16,696 nt of DNA, taken from Actinomycetota bacterium (lineage in GTDB: Bacteria; Actinomycetota; Thermoleophilia; Miltoncostaeales; Miltoncostaeaceae). The position numbers were made by a program, and so were the translations under genes. Numbering within the stretch: position 1 is the first letter of the stretch; the number at the start of each line of letters is the position of its first letter. Of this stretch, positions 1-7,177 are shown piece by piece. The stretch spans positions 1-16,696 of the forward strand of contig SYFI01000131.1 of NCBI GenBank assembly GCA_005800465.1, in the 5' to 3' direction. The notes under the pieces were generated by a model that worked only from the letters and a program-made list of their open reading frames with translations, had not been told where the DNA came from and did no database searches.

Positions 1-1284
1 GAGTTCGTGTCGGCCAACCCCACCGGGCCGCCCCACGTGGGCCATGCCCGTCAGGCGGCGTATGGCGACGGGGTCGCTCGGATCCTCGAATATGCCGGCC
101 ACGATGTGACCCGCGAGTTCTACGTGAATGACTACGGCCGCCAGATGGAACTCTTCGGCGCGTCGGTGGCGGCCCGATATGGCGCGCTGTTCGGTCTGGA
201 TACCGCGGTGCCCGAGGACGGCTATCAGGGCGACTACATCGATGTGCTGTCCCATGAACTGCAGGGAGAGGTGGGGGATACCTACGCCGGTCGGGTGGAC
301 CCGCCCGACGCCGGGGCCCTGGCGTTTTTCTCGGACCGTGGCCACGAGATGATGCTTGCCGCCATGCGTGCCGAGCTCGATCGATTCCGCGTGCGGTTCG
401 ACTCGTTCTTCAGCGAGACCACCCTGCACGAGGGGGGCGCGGTGCAGCGCGGGCTCGACGCGCTCATCGCATCTGGCGATGCCTACGAGCACGAGGGCGC
501 CCTGTGGTTTCGCACCACCACCTACGGCGACGAGAAGGACCGCGTGCTGCGCCGGTCCGACGGGTCAACCACGTACCTCGCGGCCGACCTGGCGTATCAC
601 CTCGAAAAGGCCGGCCGCGGAGATGACCGCCTGCTCGACGTGCTCGGCGCCGATCATCATGGCTATATCCCACGGCTGCGGGCGGTCATTGCATCGGGCG
701 GGTTCGACCCCGACATGCTCGAGGTGCCCATCGTGCAGTTGGTATCGCTCACCGAGGGCGGCGAGTCGAAGAAGATGAGTAAGCGTGCCGGCACGCTTGT
801 GACGCTGGGCGAACTGCTGGACGACATCGGTGTGGACGCAGCCCGATTCTTCTTGGTGCAGCGCAGCCACGAGACCGCCTTCGACCTCGATCTGGACGTC
901 GCCCGCACGCAGAGCAATGAGAACCCCGTGTTCTACGTGCAGTACGCCCACGCACGCATTGCCGGGATCCTTGCCCAGGATCCAGTGGCACCGGCCGACG
1001 CGGCCCCGCCCGCTGTGCTCGACCCGTCGGAGCGCGCGCTGCTGCTCACCCTGTGCGGCTGGCCCGATGCTGTGGCCGAGGCCGAGGCGCGCCGCTCACC
1101 GCATCGCGTGGCTGCGTACCTCACCGACCTGGCCCGTGACTTCCACGCCTTCTACCACCGGTGCCGCGTGGTGGGGGAGGCCCCCGAGATCGTGGCCTTT
1201 CGCCTTGACCTGCTGCGCGCCACCCGCACGGTTATCGCAGTGGGCCTCGATCTCATCGGCGTGGAGGCCCCCGATCGGATGTAG
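1..1284 (+). CDS. argS: Arginyl-tRNA synthetase, 3' part (5' end outside window)
   Basis: Class I aminoacyl-tRNA synthetase that charges tRNA-Arg with arginine in the cytoplasm. The reading frame is already open at base 1 and ends with TAG at 1282-1284, so the N-terminal domain and start lie upstream. The visible part begins with the family block SANPTGPPHVGHARQA, whose HVGH is the ATP-binding HIGH-type motif (about 34-45). The KMSKR motif is encoded at 772-786. After it comes an all-helical DALR-type anticodon-binding domain, with ENPVFYVQYAHARI near its start and YHRCRV near the C-terminus. No frameshift or missing motif is seen, so this is the working copy. A decayed copy of its last 270 bases lies at 10391-10652. 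A tRNA-Gly gene follows 26 bp downstream on the same strand. Confidence 0.97.
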   Translation, partial: EFVSANPTGPPHVGHARQAAYGDGVARILEYAGHDVTREFYVNDYGRQMELFGASVAARYGALFGLDTAVPEDGYQGDYIDVLSHELQGEVGDTYAGRVDPPDAGALAFFSDRGHEMMLAAMRAELDRFRVRFDSFFSETTLHEGGAVQRGLDALIASGDAYEHEGALWFRTTTYGDEKDRVLRRSDGSTTYLAADLAYHLEKAGRGDDRLLDVLGADHHGYIPRLRAVIASGGFDPDMLEVPIVQLVSLTEGGESKKMSKRAGTLVTLGELLDDIGVDAARFFLVQRSHETAFDLDLDVARTQSNENPVFYVQYAHARIAGILAQDPVAPADAAPPAVLDPSERALLLTLCGWPDAVAEAEARRSPHRVAAYLTDLARDFHAFYHRCRVVGEAPEIVAFRLDLLRATRTVIAVGLDLIGVEAPDRM

Positions 1285-1407
1285 GTGGTGCGCTAATGTT
1301 GCGGCGACTCGCGGGTGTAGCTCAGTTGGTAGAGCATCAGCTTCCCAAGCTGGGGGTCGCCGGTTCGAGCCCGGTCGCCCGCTTATCCGATTCGCAGGGG
1401 TTTCATA
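1015..1407 (+). repeat. Direct repeat, left (intact) copy: argS 3' end plus tRNA-Gly
   Basis: The last 270 bases of argS, the 26-bp spacer, the tRNA-Gly and about 24 bp beyond it recur in the same orientation at 10391-11310. Downstream of the tRNA the two copies still share GCTTA and then GGGGTYTCATA (1397-1407 and 11300-11310). This left copy is functional: the argS frame is open and the tRNA stems pair. Everything from about 1408 to 10390, including the whole MAA operon, lies between the copies. Confidence 0.85.
1311..1383 (+). tRNA. tRNA-Gly (anticodon CCC)
   Basis: The sequence folds as a full cloverleaf. The acceptor arms GCGGGTG (1311-1317) and CGCCCGC (1376-1382) pair throughout with one G-U. 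The D arm is GCTC/GAGC with the conserved GG in its loop. The anticodon stem TCAGC/GCTGG encloses loop TTCCCAA, giving anticodon CCC for GGG glycine codons. The T arm has loop TTCGAGC with stem GCCGG/CCGGT. CCA is not encoded. It lies just downstream of argS. A degenerate copy of the same tRNA sits at 11224-11296. Confidence 0.95.
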
Positions 1408-2278
1408 GAGAACCAGCAGAGCTATTGACGGTGCCATCCAGCCGTGATCCAGCCATCGTTTTCCGCCAGAAACTTCGAGTCAAATCTGGTGGGACGTCGA
1501 GCGGCCCGAATCGGACCGAAAGTTGCTCCAGTATCCGTGAGCACCGGGAGCACGGCTGAAGGCATCAGATAGAGCCCGCATCCTGCCGCTGATGTCATTC
1601 CTGCGCGGCGCCGACGAGCGCGAGGGTGGTGTTCCACCGGCTATTGACGCCGTACGCCGCGCATGGCCAAAATGGTGACACCGGATGGCGAGGCGGAGGG
1701 TGAGGTGGGAGTTGCCATCTGGTCGCTAGTCACGAGGCCCCGATGTTCATGTGCGCGACCGGCCATCAGCCGGGCGGGGTCGAGCGCACCCGTGACGATC
1801 CCCCCGGAGCCTCAGCCCCCAGCGATCTTCACGCGAAATCCTTGGCCGCGGTGCGCGGCAACCCTGTCCTGGGAGTCGCCATGCATCTCGACCACGCCGT
1901 CCTTCACGGCGCCACCCGACCCGCGCAGGCGCCTGGGCCCCTTGCTGACATGCGTACGTTCACCGGAAGGGATGCCGGTGATGAGCGTGACCGTCTTATC
2001 CCTCTGCCAAGCCGCTCTGCGCCGCACGCACGACGCCGTTGGCGTTGCCCGCACTGGGAGCAACAGGCGTCGGGCCACGGCGTGACACGCCCCCCGACGG
2101 TGAGAGAGACGGACTCACTGGTACCCGGCCCCCGGCCCTAAGTGCATCGCACTGTAAAACGATGATTCCGGCATGACGACGGTTCCCCATTGCGGGTCGG
2201 CGCCCCGCACGCCAATATTCCGACTGCCAATCCCTTCGCAAGAATCCCTTCCTCATTTCTCATCATCTGGAGTCCAAA
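1408..2278. other. Long intergenic stretch, no recognisable gene
   Basis: I see no reading frame here with a recognisable domain, a good ribosome site and family-like composition. Both strands have open stretches, but they are mirror frames of GC-rich sequence. On the minus strand, 2078 to about 1663 reads in one frame interrupted by a single TGA near 1812, so a decayed gene cannot be excluded. A hairpin is possible at 1463-1492 (arm CCGCCAGA, other arm TCTGGTGG, 14-base loop). The last 130 bases (about 2145-2278) are visibly less GC-rich and probably hold the promoter and leader of the MAA operon. Confidence 0.5.
2190..2218 (+). promoter_or_regulatory. Candidate sigma-70-like promoter for the MAA operon
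   Basis: A TTGCGG at 2190-2195 is separated by 17 bases from CAATAT at 2213-2218, upstream of the first operon gene (GTG at 2279). The spacing is ideal, but only about half the bases in each hexamer match consensus. It lies in the only AT-richer part of the gap. It would give a leader of about 50 nt. It is a weak call based on spacing and position. Confidence 0.2.
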
Positions 2279-2941
2279 GTGACAGCAATTCTCTTCGGCT
2301 CAATCGGCACGCTTGCGGACACCTCAGAGCTGCAACGGCAGTCGTTCAACGAGGCGTTTGCCGAACATGACCTCGACTGGCAGTGGGATCGAGAGCAGTA
2401 CATCGCCATGCTGGGGACCAACGGCGGTGAGCAGCGGATCGCGCAGTTCGCAGGGGCCCGGGGGGCGGCTGTGGACGCCGCGGCGGTCCATGCCACCAAG
2501 ACCGCCAAGTTCCACGATTTGCTTGCCTCAGCCGTGATCGAGCCGCGCACGGGGGTCGTTGACACCATCAGGCGCGCCAAGGAAGGCGGCACAGCGGGCG
2601 CCCTGGTGACGACGACCTCGCCCGCGAATGTCACGGCAATCCTGACGGCGCTCGGCCCCGGTGTGGCGCGCACGGACTTTGACGTCATTACCGATGCCAC
2701 GCAGGTGGATCAGCCGAAGCCCGCCGCGGACGCCTATGTGGTGGCCCTTGCCGCACTCGAACAGCGCGCGTCCTCCTGCGTAGCAATCGAGGACAACCTC
2801 GGCGGCGTCGCGGGCGCCAACGCCGCCGGCATCGTATGCGTGGCGTTTCCGAACGAGAATACGGCTGATCACGACTTCGGCTCAGCCGTGGTCGTCGACC
2901 AGATCGACCTTGATACGTTGCGCGCCCTCCTGGCGCCCTGA
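2279..2941 (+). CDS. HAD-superfamily protein (CbbY/PGM-like fold) lacking the catalytic DxD
   Basis: A 220-residue protein resembling HAD-IA phosphatases and beta-phosphoglucomutases. The start is GTG at 2279 with GGAG about six bases upstream. The N-terminus reads ILFGSIGTLADTSELQRQSF where canonical members have DxDGT: position 7 is Gly and position 9 is Ile, so the nucleophile Asp and the acid/base Asp are both absent. The rest of the fold is kept: a cap-like helical region (about 15-90), motif II Thr near 111-112, motif III Lys147 in QPKPAAD, and motif IV Glu171-Asp172 followed by GGVAGANAAG. It is the first gene of the MAA operon, 43 bp before mysA. It may be a non-catalytic, regulatory or altered-activity protein acting around sugar-phosphate supply. 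I would not call it a phosphatase from this sequence. Confidence 0.85.
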   Translation: MTAILFGSIGTLADTSELQRQSFNEAFAEHDLDWQWDREQYIAMLGTNGGEQRIAQFAGARGAAVDAAAVHATKTAKFHDLLASAVIEPRTGVVDTIRRAKEGGTAGALVTTTSPANVTAILTALGPGVARTDFDVITDATQVDQPKPAADAYVVALAALEQRASSCVAIEDNLGGVAGANAAGIVCVAFPNENTADHDFGSAVVVDQIDLDTLRALLAP

Positions 2942-2967
2942 CCACTGCCCGCCGTCCTACGCGGCAG

Positions 2968-2973
2968 AAGGAG
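2968..2973 (+). promoter_or_regulatory. Ribosome binding site of mysA
   Basis: AAGGAG at 2968-2973 stands 11 bases before the ATG at 2985. It supports that start over in-frame codons further upstream, which lie inside the end of the HAD-type gene. Confidence 0.6.
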
Positions 2974-2984
2974 TTCGGATCACT

Positions 2985-4208
2985 ATGAGCAATGTCGTCG
3001 GAACGTTTCGGGCGGAACCGCGCGCATTCCATGTCTCCGCGGTCGAGCGCATCGATTATCGCCTGACCTACGTCGATGGCGTGTTCGCCCGCGAGAACGA
3101 TGAGATCGCCCGTTCGTACCAGGAGTTTGGCCGGTGCCTGATGGTGGTCGACGCCCAGATCAGCGATCTGTATGGCGAGCAGATCGACGCCTACTTCGAG
3201 CATCACGGAATCGCGCTCACCATGTTCACCCTAGATATCGCAGAGCCGGGTAAGGCAATGGAGACGCTGGAGGCGGTCATCGACGAGTTCGACAGGTTCG
3301 GTCTCATGCGGACGGAACCGGTGCTGGTGGTCGGCGGAGGCCTCACCACTGACGTGGCCGGCTTCGCCTGTGCCGCCTACCGCCGCTCCACCGATTACAT
3401 CCGCGTTCCGACCACACTGATCGGACTGATCGACGCAAGCGTGTCCATCAAGGTAGCCGTGAACCACCGCAAGGGGAAGAACCGGCTGGGCGCGTACCAC
3501 GCATCCCAGGACGTCATTCTCGACTTCTCGTTTCTCAAGACACTTCCGATTGACCAGGTGCGTAACGGTTTCGCGGAGCTCGTGAAGATCGCCGCTGTCG
3601 CCGATCGCGATCTCTTCTACCAGCTGGAGCGATACGGCCAGGACCTTGTCGCTACCCGCTTCGGCTACCTCGACGGCACGCCCGAACTGCTGGCGACAGG
3701 GCATGAGGTGACCTACGAGGCCATTCGGGTGATGCTCGAACTGGAGGTTCCAAACCTGCACGAGCGAGACCTCGACCGCGTGATCGCCTTCGGCCACACT
3801 TGGAGCCCGACGCTCGAACTTGCCCCGGACCCACCGCTCTTCCATGGGCACGCCGTGACCATCGACATGGCGTTCTCGGCCACGATCGCCGCCGAGCGCG
3901 GGTACATCTCCGCTGCGGATCGCGACCGCATCCTCTCGTTGATGTCCGGTGTCGGCCTTGCGATCGACAGCCCCTATCTCACACCCGATCTGCTCGTGGA
4001 AGCGACGGCGTCCATCATGAAGACCCGCGGCGGCCTGTTGCGGGCGGCGATACCCGACCCCATCGGTGCCTGCCGGTTTGTGAATGATCTTGGCACGGAC
4101 GAGCTCGTCGGGGCGCTGGCCGTACACCGGCGCATCTGCGCCGAGTACCCCATGGGCGGGGAGGGAAGCGACGTGTACCTGTTCCCGCGGTCCGTCGAGT
4201 CCCGCTGA
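2985..4208 (+). CDS. mysA: MysA-type sugar-phosphate cyclase (2-demethyl-4-deoxygadusol synthase)
   Basis: A 407-residue member of the dehydroquinate-synthase-like sugar-phosphate cyclases. In MAA pathways this enzyme turns sedoheptulose 7-phosphate into 2-demethyl-4-deoxygadusol using NAD+ and a divalent metal. The nucleotide-binding block GGGLTTDVAGF is at 117-127, followed by VPTTLIGLIDASVSIKVAVN and KNRLGAYHAS. Metal ligands expected from the family are present: Glu198 in AELVKIA, His271 in FGHTW and His287 in FHGHA. Length is normal for the family. Related 2-epi-5-epi-valiolone synthases share most of these motifs. The assignment to the deoxygadusol branch rests mainly on the MysB, MysC and MysD genes directly downstream. 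A 7-bp gap to mysB indicates one transcript. Confidence 0.92.
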   Translation: MSNVVGTFRAEPRAFHVSAVERIDYRLTYVDGVFARENDEIARSYQEFGRCLMVVDAQISDLYGEQIDAYFEHHGIALTMFTLDIAEPGKAMETLEAVIDEFDRFGLMRTEPVLVVGGGLTTDVAGFACAAYRRSTDYIRVPTTLIGLIDASVSIKVAVNHRKGKNRLGAYHASQDVILDFSFLKTLPIDQVRNGFAELVKIAAVADRDLFYQLERYGQDLVATRFGYLDGTPELLATGHEVTYEAIRVMLELEVPNLHERDLDRVIAFGHTWSPTLELAPDPPLFHGHAVTIDMAFSATIAAERGYISAADRDRILSLMSGVGLAIDSPYLTPDLLVEATASIMKTRGGLLRAAIPDPIGACRFVNDLGTDELVGALAVHRRICAEYPMGGEGSDVYLFPRSVESR

Positions 4209-4215
4209 GGGGCCG

Positions 4216-5055
4216 ATGACCACGACTCCAGCAGCTGCGTCCCGCGCTCGCCCCGTGACACCGATGGGGATCCTCGCAGCGTCGCTGAAGGACATCGTCT
4301 CCCGGCTTGAGGCGGGTGACGCCGGCGAACCATCCGTGATCGGGTCCATCAGTGTCGCCCTCGAGTTGGCCGGCGGCCTTGACGCCTACGTGGCGCTGTG
4401 CACGACGCCGGAGTCTCCTGCCCTTCAGGCGCTCGCGCAGCGGACCAGTGCCCACGACTGGGCGGGGCAGCCAGTAGGCAACGGGATGCCGGTTCTGGAG
4501 CAGGAGATGCTCTCGGGGCACGTGGAGGGCCAGCTGCTCAAGTTTCTGGTGCGTGCGACCCGCTCCGAGCGCGTACTGGAGATCGGCATGTTCACCGGAT
4601 ACTCGGCGCTGGCGATGGCGGAGGCCCTTCCCGCCGACGGCGTGGTCGTCGCCTGCGAGATCGATGCGGGCGTGGCCGACTTCGCCCGGGCATGTTTCTC
4701 GGTTTCGCCGCACGGTGGAAAGATCGTGGTTGAGGTGGGAAATGCTTCGGACACACTGCAACGACTGGCCAAGGAGGGTGCGACCTTCGACCTGATCTTC
4801 CTCGATGCGGACAAGGTCGGATATGAGGAGTACTTCCGCTTGATCCTTGACGGCGGCCTCGTGGCTCCACATGGCGTGATCTGCGTCGATAACACCCTCA
4901 TGCAAGGCGACCCGTACATGACTGGGGCGTCGTCCCCGAACGGGCAGGCAATCGCTGCGTTCAACAAGATGGTCGCCGACGACCCCGGGGTGGAACAGGT
5001 TCTGCTGCCGCTGCGCGACGGGCTCACCCTCATCAGCCTCGTCGAGGGCGGCTGA
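4216..5055 (+). CDS. mysB: MysB-type S-adenosylmethionine O-methyltransferase
   Basis: A 279-residue class I methyltransferase of the caffeoyl-CoA O-methyltransferase type. In MAA synthesis this family methylates the cyclase product to 4-deoxygadusol. The ATG at 4216 follows GAGGGG (4207-4212). After a helical N-terminal part of about 100 residues comes LEQEMLSGHVEGQLLKFLV, then the SAM-binding motif I, VLEIGMFTGYSALAMAEALP, and the acidic residue of CEID. Further on is FDLIFLDADKVGYEEYF, which carries metal and substrate residues in this family, and then VICVDNTLM. The long N-terminal extension and the SGHVEGQLLK segment fit MysB better than plant-type CCoAOMTs. It starts 7 bp after mysA and is followed 3 bp later by the oxygenase gene. 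Confidence 0.92.
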   Translation: MTTTPAAASRARPVTPMGILAASLKDIVSRLEAGDAGEPSVIGSISVALELAGGLDAYVALCTTPESPALQALAQRTSAHDWAGQPVGNGMPVLEQEMLSGHVEGQLLKFLVRATRSERVLEIGMFTGYSALAMAEALPADGVVVACEIDAGVADFARACFSVSPHGGKIVVEVGNASDTLQRLAKEGATFDLIFLDADKVGYEEYFRLILDGGLVAPHGVICVDNTLMQGDPYMTGASSPNGQAIAAFNKMVADDPGVEQVLLPLRDGLTLISLVEGG

Positions 5056-5058
5056 CCC

Positions 5059-5844
5059 GTGTCCGAGATCGAGATCGTCGTGCACGAACCCGTTGGCGCA
5101 ACGGTTCGCGGGCTGTCCGTGGATGACGTCGACGACGCTGCCGTAACGAGGTTGCGCGAGATCCTCGCGCAACATGGTGTGGTCGTACTGACCGAACAGG
5201 ACGTGGACGACGTCGCGTTCGTCGCGTTCCTCGCCCGTTTCGGAGAGCTCACGTTCACGAAGGGCGAGACGCCCGTCGGTGGGCAGCCCGACCTCAACGT
5301 GGTGAGCAACGTGGGAAGGACCTCCCCGCCACGCAGCTCATTTCACATCGACACCAGCTATGTACGACAGCCGCCGACGTTCACGGCCCTGCGCTCGGTG
5401 GTTCTGCCCGAATGCGGTGGTGAGACGCTGTTCACCAACCAGTACCGCGCCTTTGAGACGCTTCCGCCCGAGCGGGTGGCCGCGCTGGAGGGACGGACGC
5501 TGACCCACGTGGCGACGGGCGTCGACCTTGACGAGGGCGACGAGTCTGCGGCCGAGCACCCGGTCTTCCAGCAACATCCCGTGTCGGGGCGCACGGCCAT
5601 CTATCTGTCCACCCCCCAGCGGTGCGTGGCGGTCAGCGACCTTTCGGACGAGGACGCCCGCGAGGCAGTGGCCTTCCTCTACGACCACTGCACGACGGAC
5701 GACAACACCTACCGCCACGCCTGGTCACCGGGCGACATCATCATGTGGGATAACCGGTGTGTCCTTCACAAGGCCGACCACGCCGGGGTCGAGGGCCCCC
5801 GGGTATTGCACCGGGGACTGGTCATCGGGCGACCCGGGCTGTAG
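5059..5844 (+). CDS. TauD/TfdA-family Fe(II)/2-oxoglutarate-dependent oxygenase in MAA operon
   Basis: A 261-residue enzyme expected to use Fe(II), O2 and 2-oxoglutarate to hydroxylate or oxidatively cleave a small molecule. The facial triad is visible as His96-x-Asp98 (FHIDTSY) and distal His237 (CVLHKADH). A C-terminal arginine for 2-oxoglutarate lies at 248 or 252 (RVLHRG). The block PPTFTALRSVVLPECGGETLFTN is typical of TauD/TfdA proteins. The start is GTG at 5059, 3 bp after mysB, and the stop is 2 bp before mysC, so it is embedded in the operon. Its position argues for an MAA substrate or an amino-acid partner. MysH, the known MAA oxygenase, converts disubstituted MAAs to palythines. 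Whether this protein is its counterpart cannot be told from sequence alone. Confidence 0.9.
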   Translation: MSEIEIVVHEPVGATVRGLSVDDVDDAAVTRLREILAQHGVVVLTEQDVDDVAFVAFLARFGELTFTKGETPVGGQPDLNVVSNVGRTSPPRSSFHIDTSYVRQPPTFTALRSVVLPECGGETLFTNQYRAFETLPPERVAALEGRTLTHVATGVDLDEGDESAAEHPVFQQHPVSGRTAIYLSTPQRCVAVSDLSDEDAREAVAFLYDHCTTDDNTYRHAWSPGDIIMWDNRCVLHKADHAGVEGPRVLHRGLVIGRPGL

Positions 5845-5846
5845 CC

Positions 5847-7175
5847 ATGGGCGCGCCGCAACGCACCCCGGCCCTCGTTATCCCCCGCACGTTGGGAGCG
5901 CTCGGCCTGCTCGCTGTGATGCTGCCTGTCAATTTGGTGCTGACCGGCGCTGCGGCACTCCTCGGCGCGGGCCGCACGTCCCGCCGCCGCGCCGCGCCGG
6001 TTCCGCGCACGATCATGCTGAGCGGCGGGAAGATGACCAAAACCCTGCAACTCGCGCGATCATTTCACCGGGCAGGACACCGGGTCATCCTCGTGGAGAC
6101 TTCCCGGTACCGGTTCACCGGTCACCGCTTCTCCAATGCCGTGGATGCCTTCCACGTCGTGCCATCGCCCGACGCAGATGGCTACGTCGATGCCCTCCTG
6201 CGCATTGTTCACGCCGAGAACGTCGACGTCTACGTGCCCGTCTGCAGTCCGGTGGCGAGCTGGTTCGACTCACTTGCGAAGGAGCGGCTCTCGCCGTACT
6301 GCGAGGTATTGCATGTCGACCCTGACCTCCTGCACCAACTCGACGACAAGTATGAGTTCTCCGTGCTCGCGGCCGCCGCGGGGCTGGCGGTACCGGACAC
6401 GCACCGCATCACGTCACCCGAGCAGGTGGCCGACTTCGACTTCGCAGGCTCCGACCGTACCTACGTGCTGAAGAGCATCGCCTACGACCCGGTCGGCCGG
6501 CTCGACCTGACGCCCCTGCCGTGCCCAACGGCGGGCGAAACGTTGCAGTTCGCACGAGGGAAGCCCATTTCGGACGACAACCCGTGGATCCTTCAGGAGT
6601 TTGTGGCAGGCACTGAGTACTGCACCCACAGCACCGTCCGCAACGGAGACGTGCAGGTCTACTGCTGCTGCCAGTCCTCGGCGTTTCAGCTGAATTACGC
6701 GATGGTTGACAAGCCCGCGATCGAGGCGTGGGTCACGCGCTTCTGTGGCGAGCTCGGGCTCACTGGGCAGGTGTCGTTCGACTTCATCGAGCGAGCGGAT
6801 GGCACGCTGCTGGCCATCGAGTGCAACCCCCGGACGCATTCCGCAATCACAATGATGTACGACCACCCCGATCTTGCCGCGGCCTATCTGGATGACGACG
6901 TCCCCATGATCCGGCCCCTGTCATCGAGTCGACCAACCTACTGGCTCTACCAGGAGCTCTGGCGCCTGGTTCGGCGACCGCGCACGGTGCGGGAACGCCT
7001 GCGTGTGGTGCGTGAGGGGAAGGATGCCATCTTCGATCGGTCCGACCCGACCCCCTTTCTCCTGGTTCATCACCTGCAGATCCCGCTGCTTCTCCTTCGC
7101 AATCTGCGACGCCGCAAACCGTGGATCCGCATCGACTTCAATATCGGCAAACTCGTCGAGCCAGCGGGCGACTGA
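5847..7175 (+). CDS. mysC: MysC-type ATP-grasp ligase (4-deoxygadusol + glycine to mycosporine-glycine)
   Basis: A 442-residue ATP-grasp enzyme that in MAA pathways activates 4-deoxygadusol and couples it to glycine. The ATG at 5847 lies 2 bp after the oxygenase stop; earlier in-frame codons fall inside that gene. Residues about 15-40 are hydrophobic, as in other MysC proteins, and may contact the membrane. Family blocks are IMLSGGKMTKTLQLARSF (56-73), TGHRFSNAVDAF (91-102), VPVCSPVASWFDSLAKERLS, LDDKYEFSVLA, QEFVAGTEYCTHSTVRNG (250-267), CCCQSSAFQ and LGLTGQVSFDF. ECNPRTHSAITM (325-336) holds the metal-binding Glu and Asn of the ATP-grasp fold. Length and motif order are complete. A 2-bp gap to mysD suggests coupled translation. 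Confidence 0.94.
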   Translation: MGAPQRTPALVIPRTLGALGLLAVMLPVNLVLTGAAALLGAGRTSRRRAAPVPRTIMLSGGKMTKTLQLARSFHRAGHRVILVETSRYRFTGHRFSNAVDAFHVVPSPDADGYVDALLRIVHAENVDVYVPVCSPVASWFDSLAKERLSPYCEVLHVDPDLLHQLDDKYEFSVLAAAAGLAVPDTHRITSPEQVADFDFAGSDRTYVLKSIAYDPVGRLDLTPLPCPTAGETLQFARGKPISDDNPWILQEFVAGTEYCTHSTVRNGDVQVYCCCQSSAFQLNYAMVDKPAIEAWVTRFCGELGLTGQVSFDFIERADGTLLAIECNPRTHSAITMMYDHPDLAAAYLDDDVPMIRPLSSSRPTYWLYQELWRLVRRPRTVRERLRVVREGKDAIFDRSDPTPFLLVHHLQIPLLLLRNLRRRKPWIRIDFNIGKLVEPAGD

Positions 7176-7177
7176 AT

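Noticed and set aside
1311..1559. Open frame running over the intact tRNA-Gly (VAQLVEHQLPKLGVAGSS)
   Set aside because: This peptide is the well-known false translation of a tRNA gene.
1663..2141. Overlapping plus-strand frames in the left intergenic region
   Set aside because: Composition is Arg/Pro/Thr/Ser-rich and typical of non-coding high-GC sequence. There is no ribosome site or motif.
4015..5175. Long open frame on the minus strand opposite mysA/mysB (386 codons)
   Set aside because: It is antisense to two strongly recognised genes, has no domain of its own, and mirrors their high-GC codon pattern.
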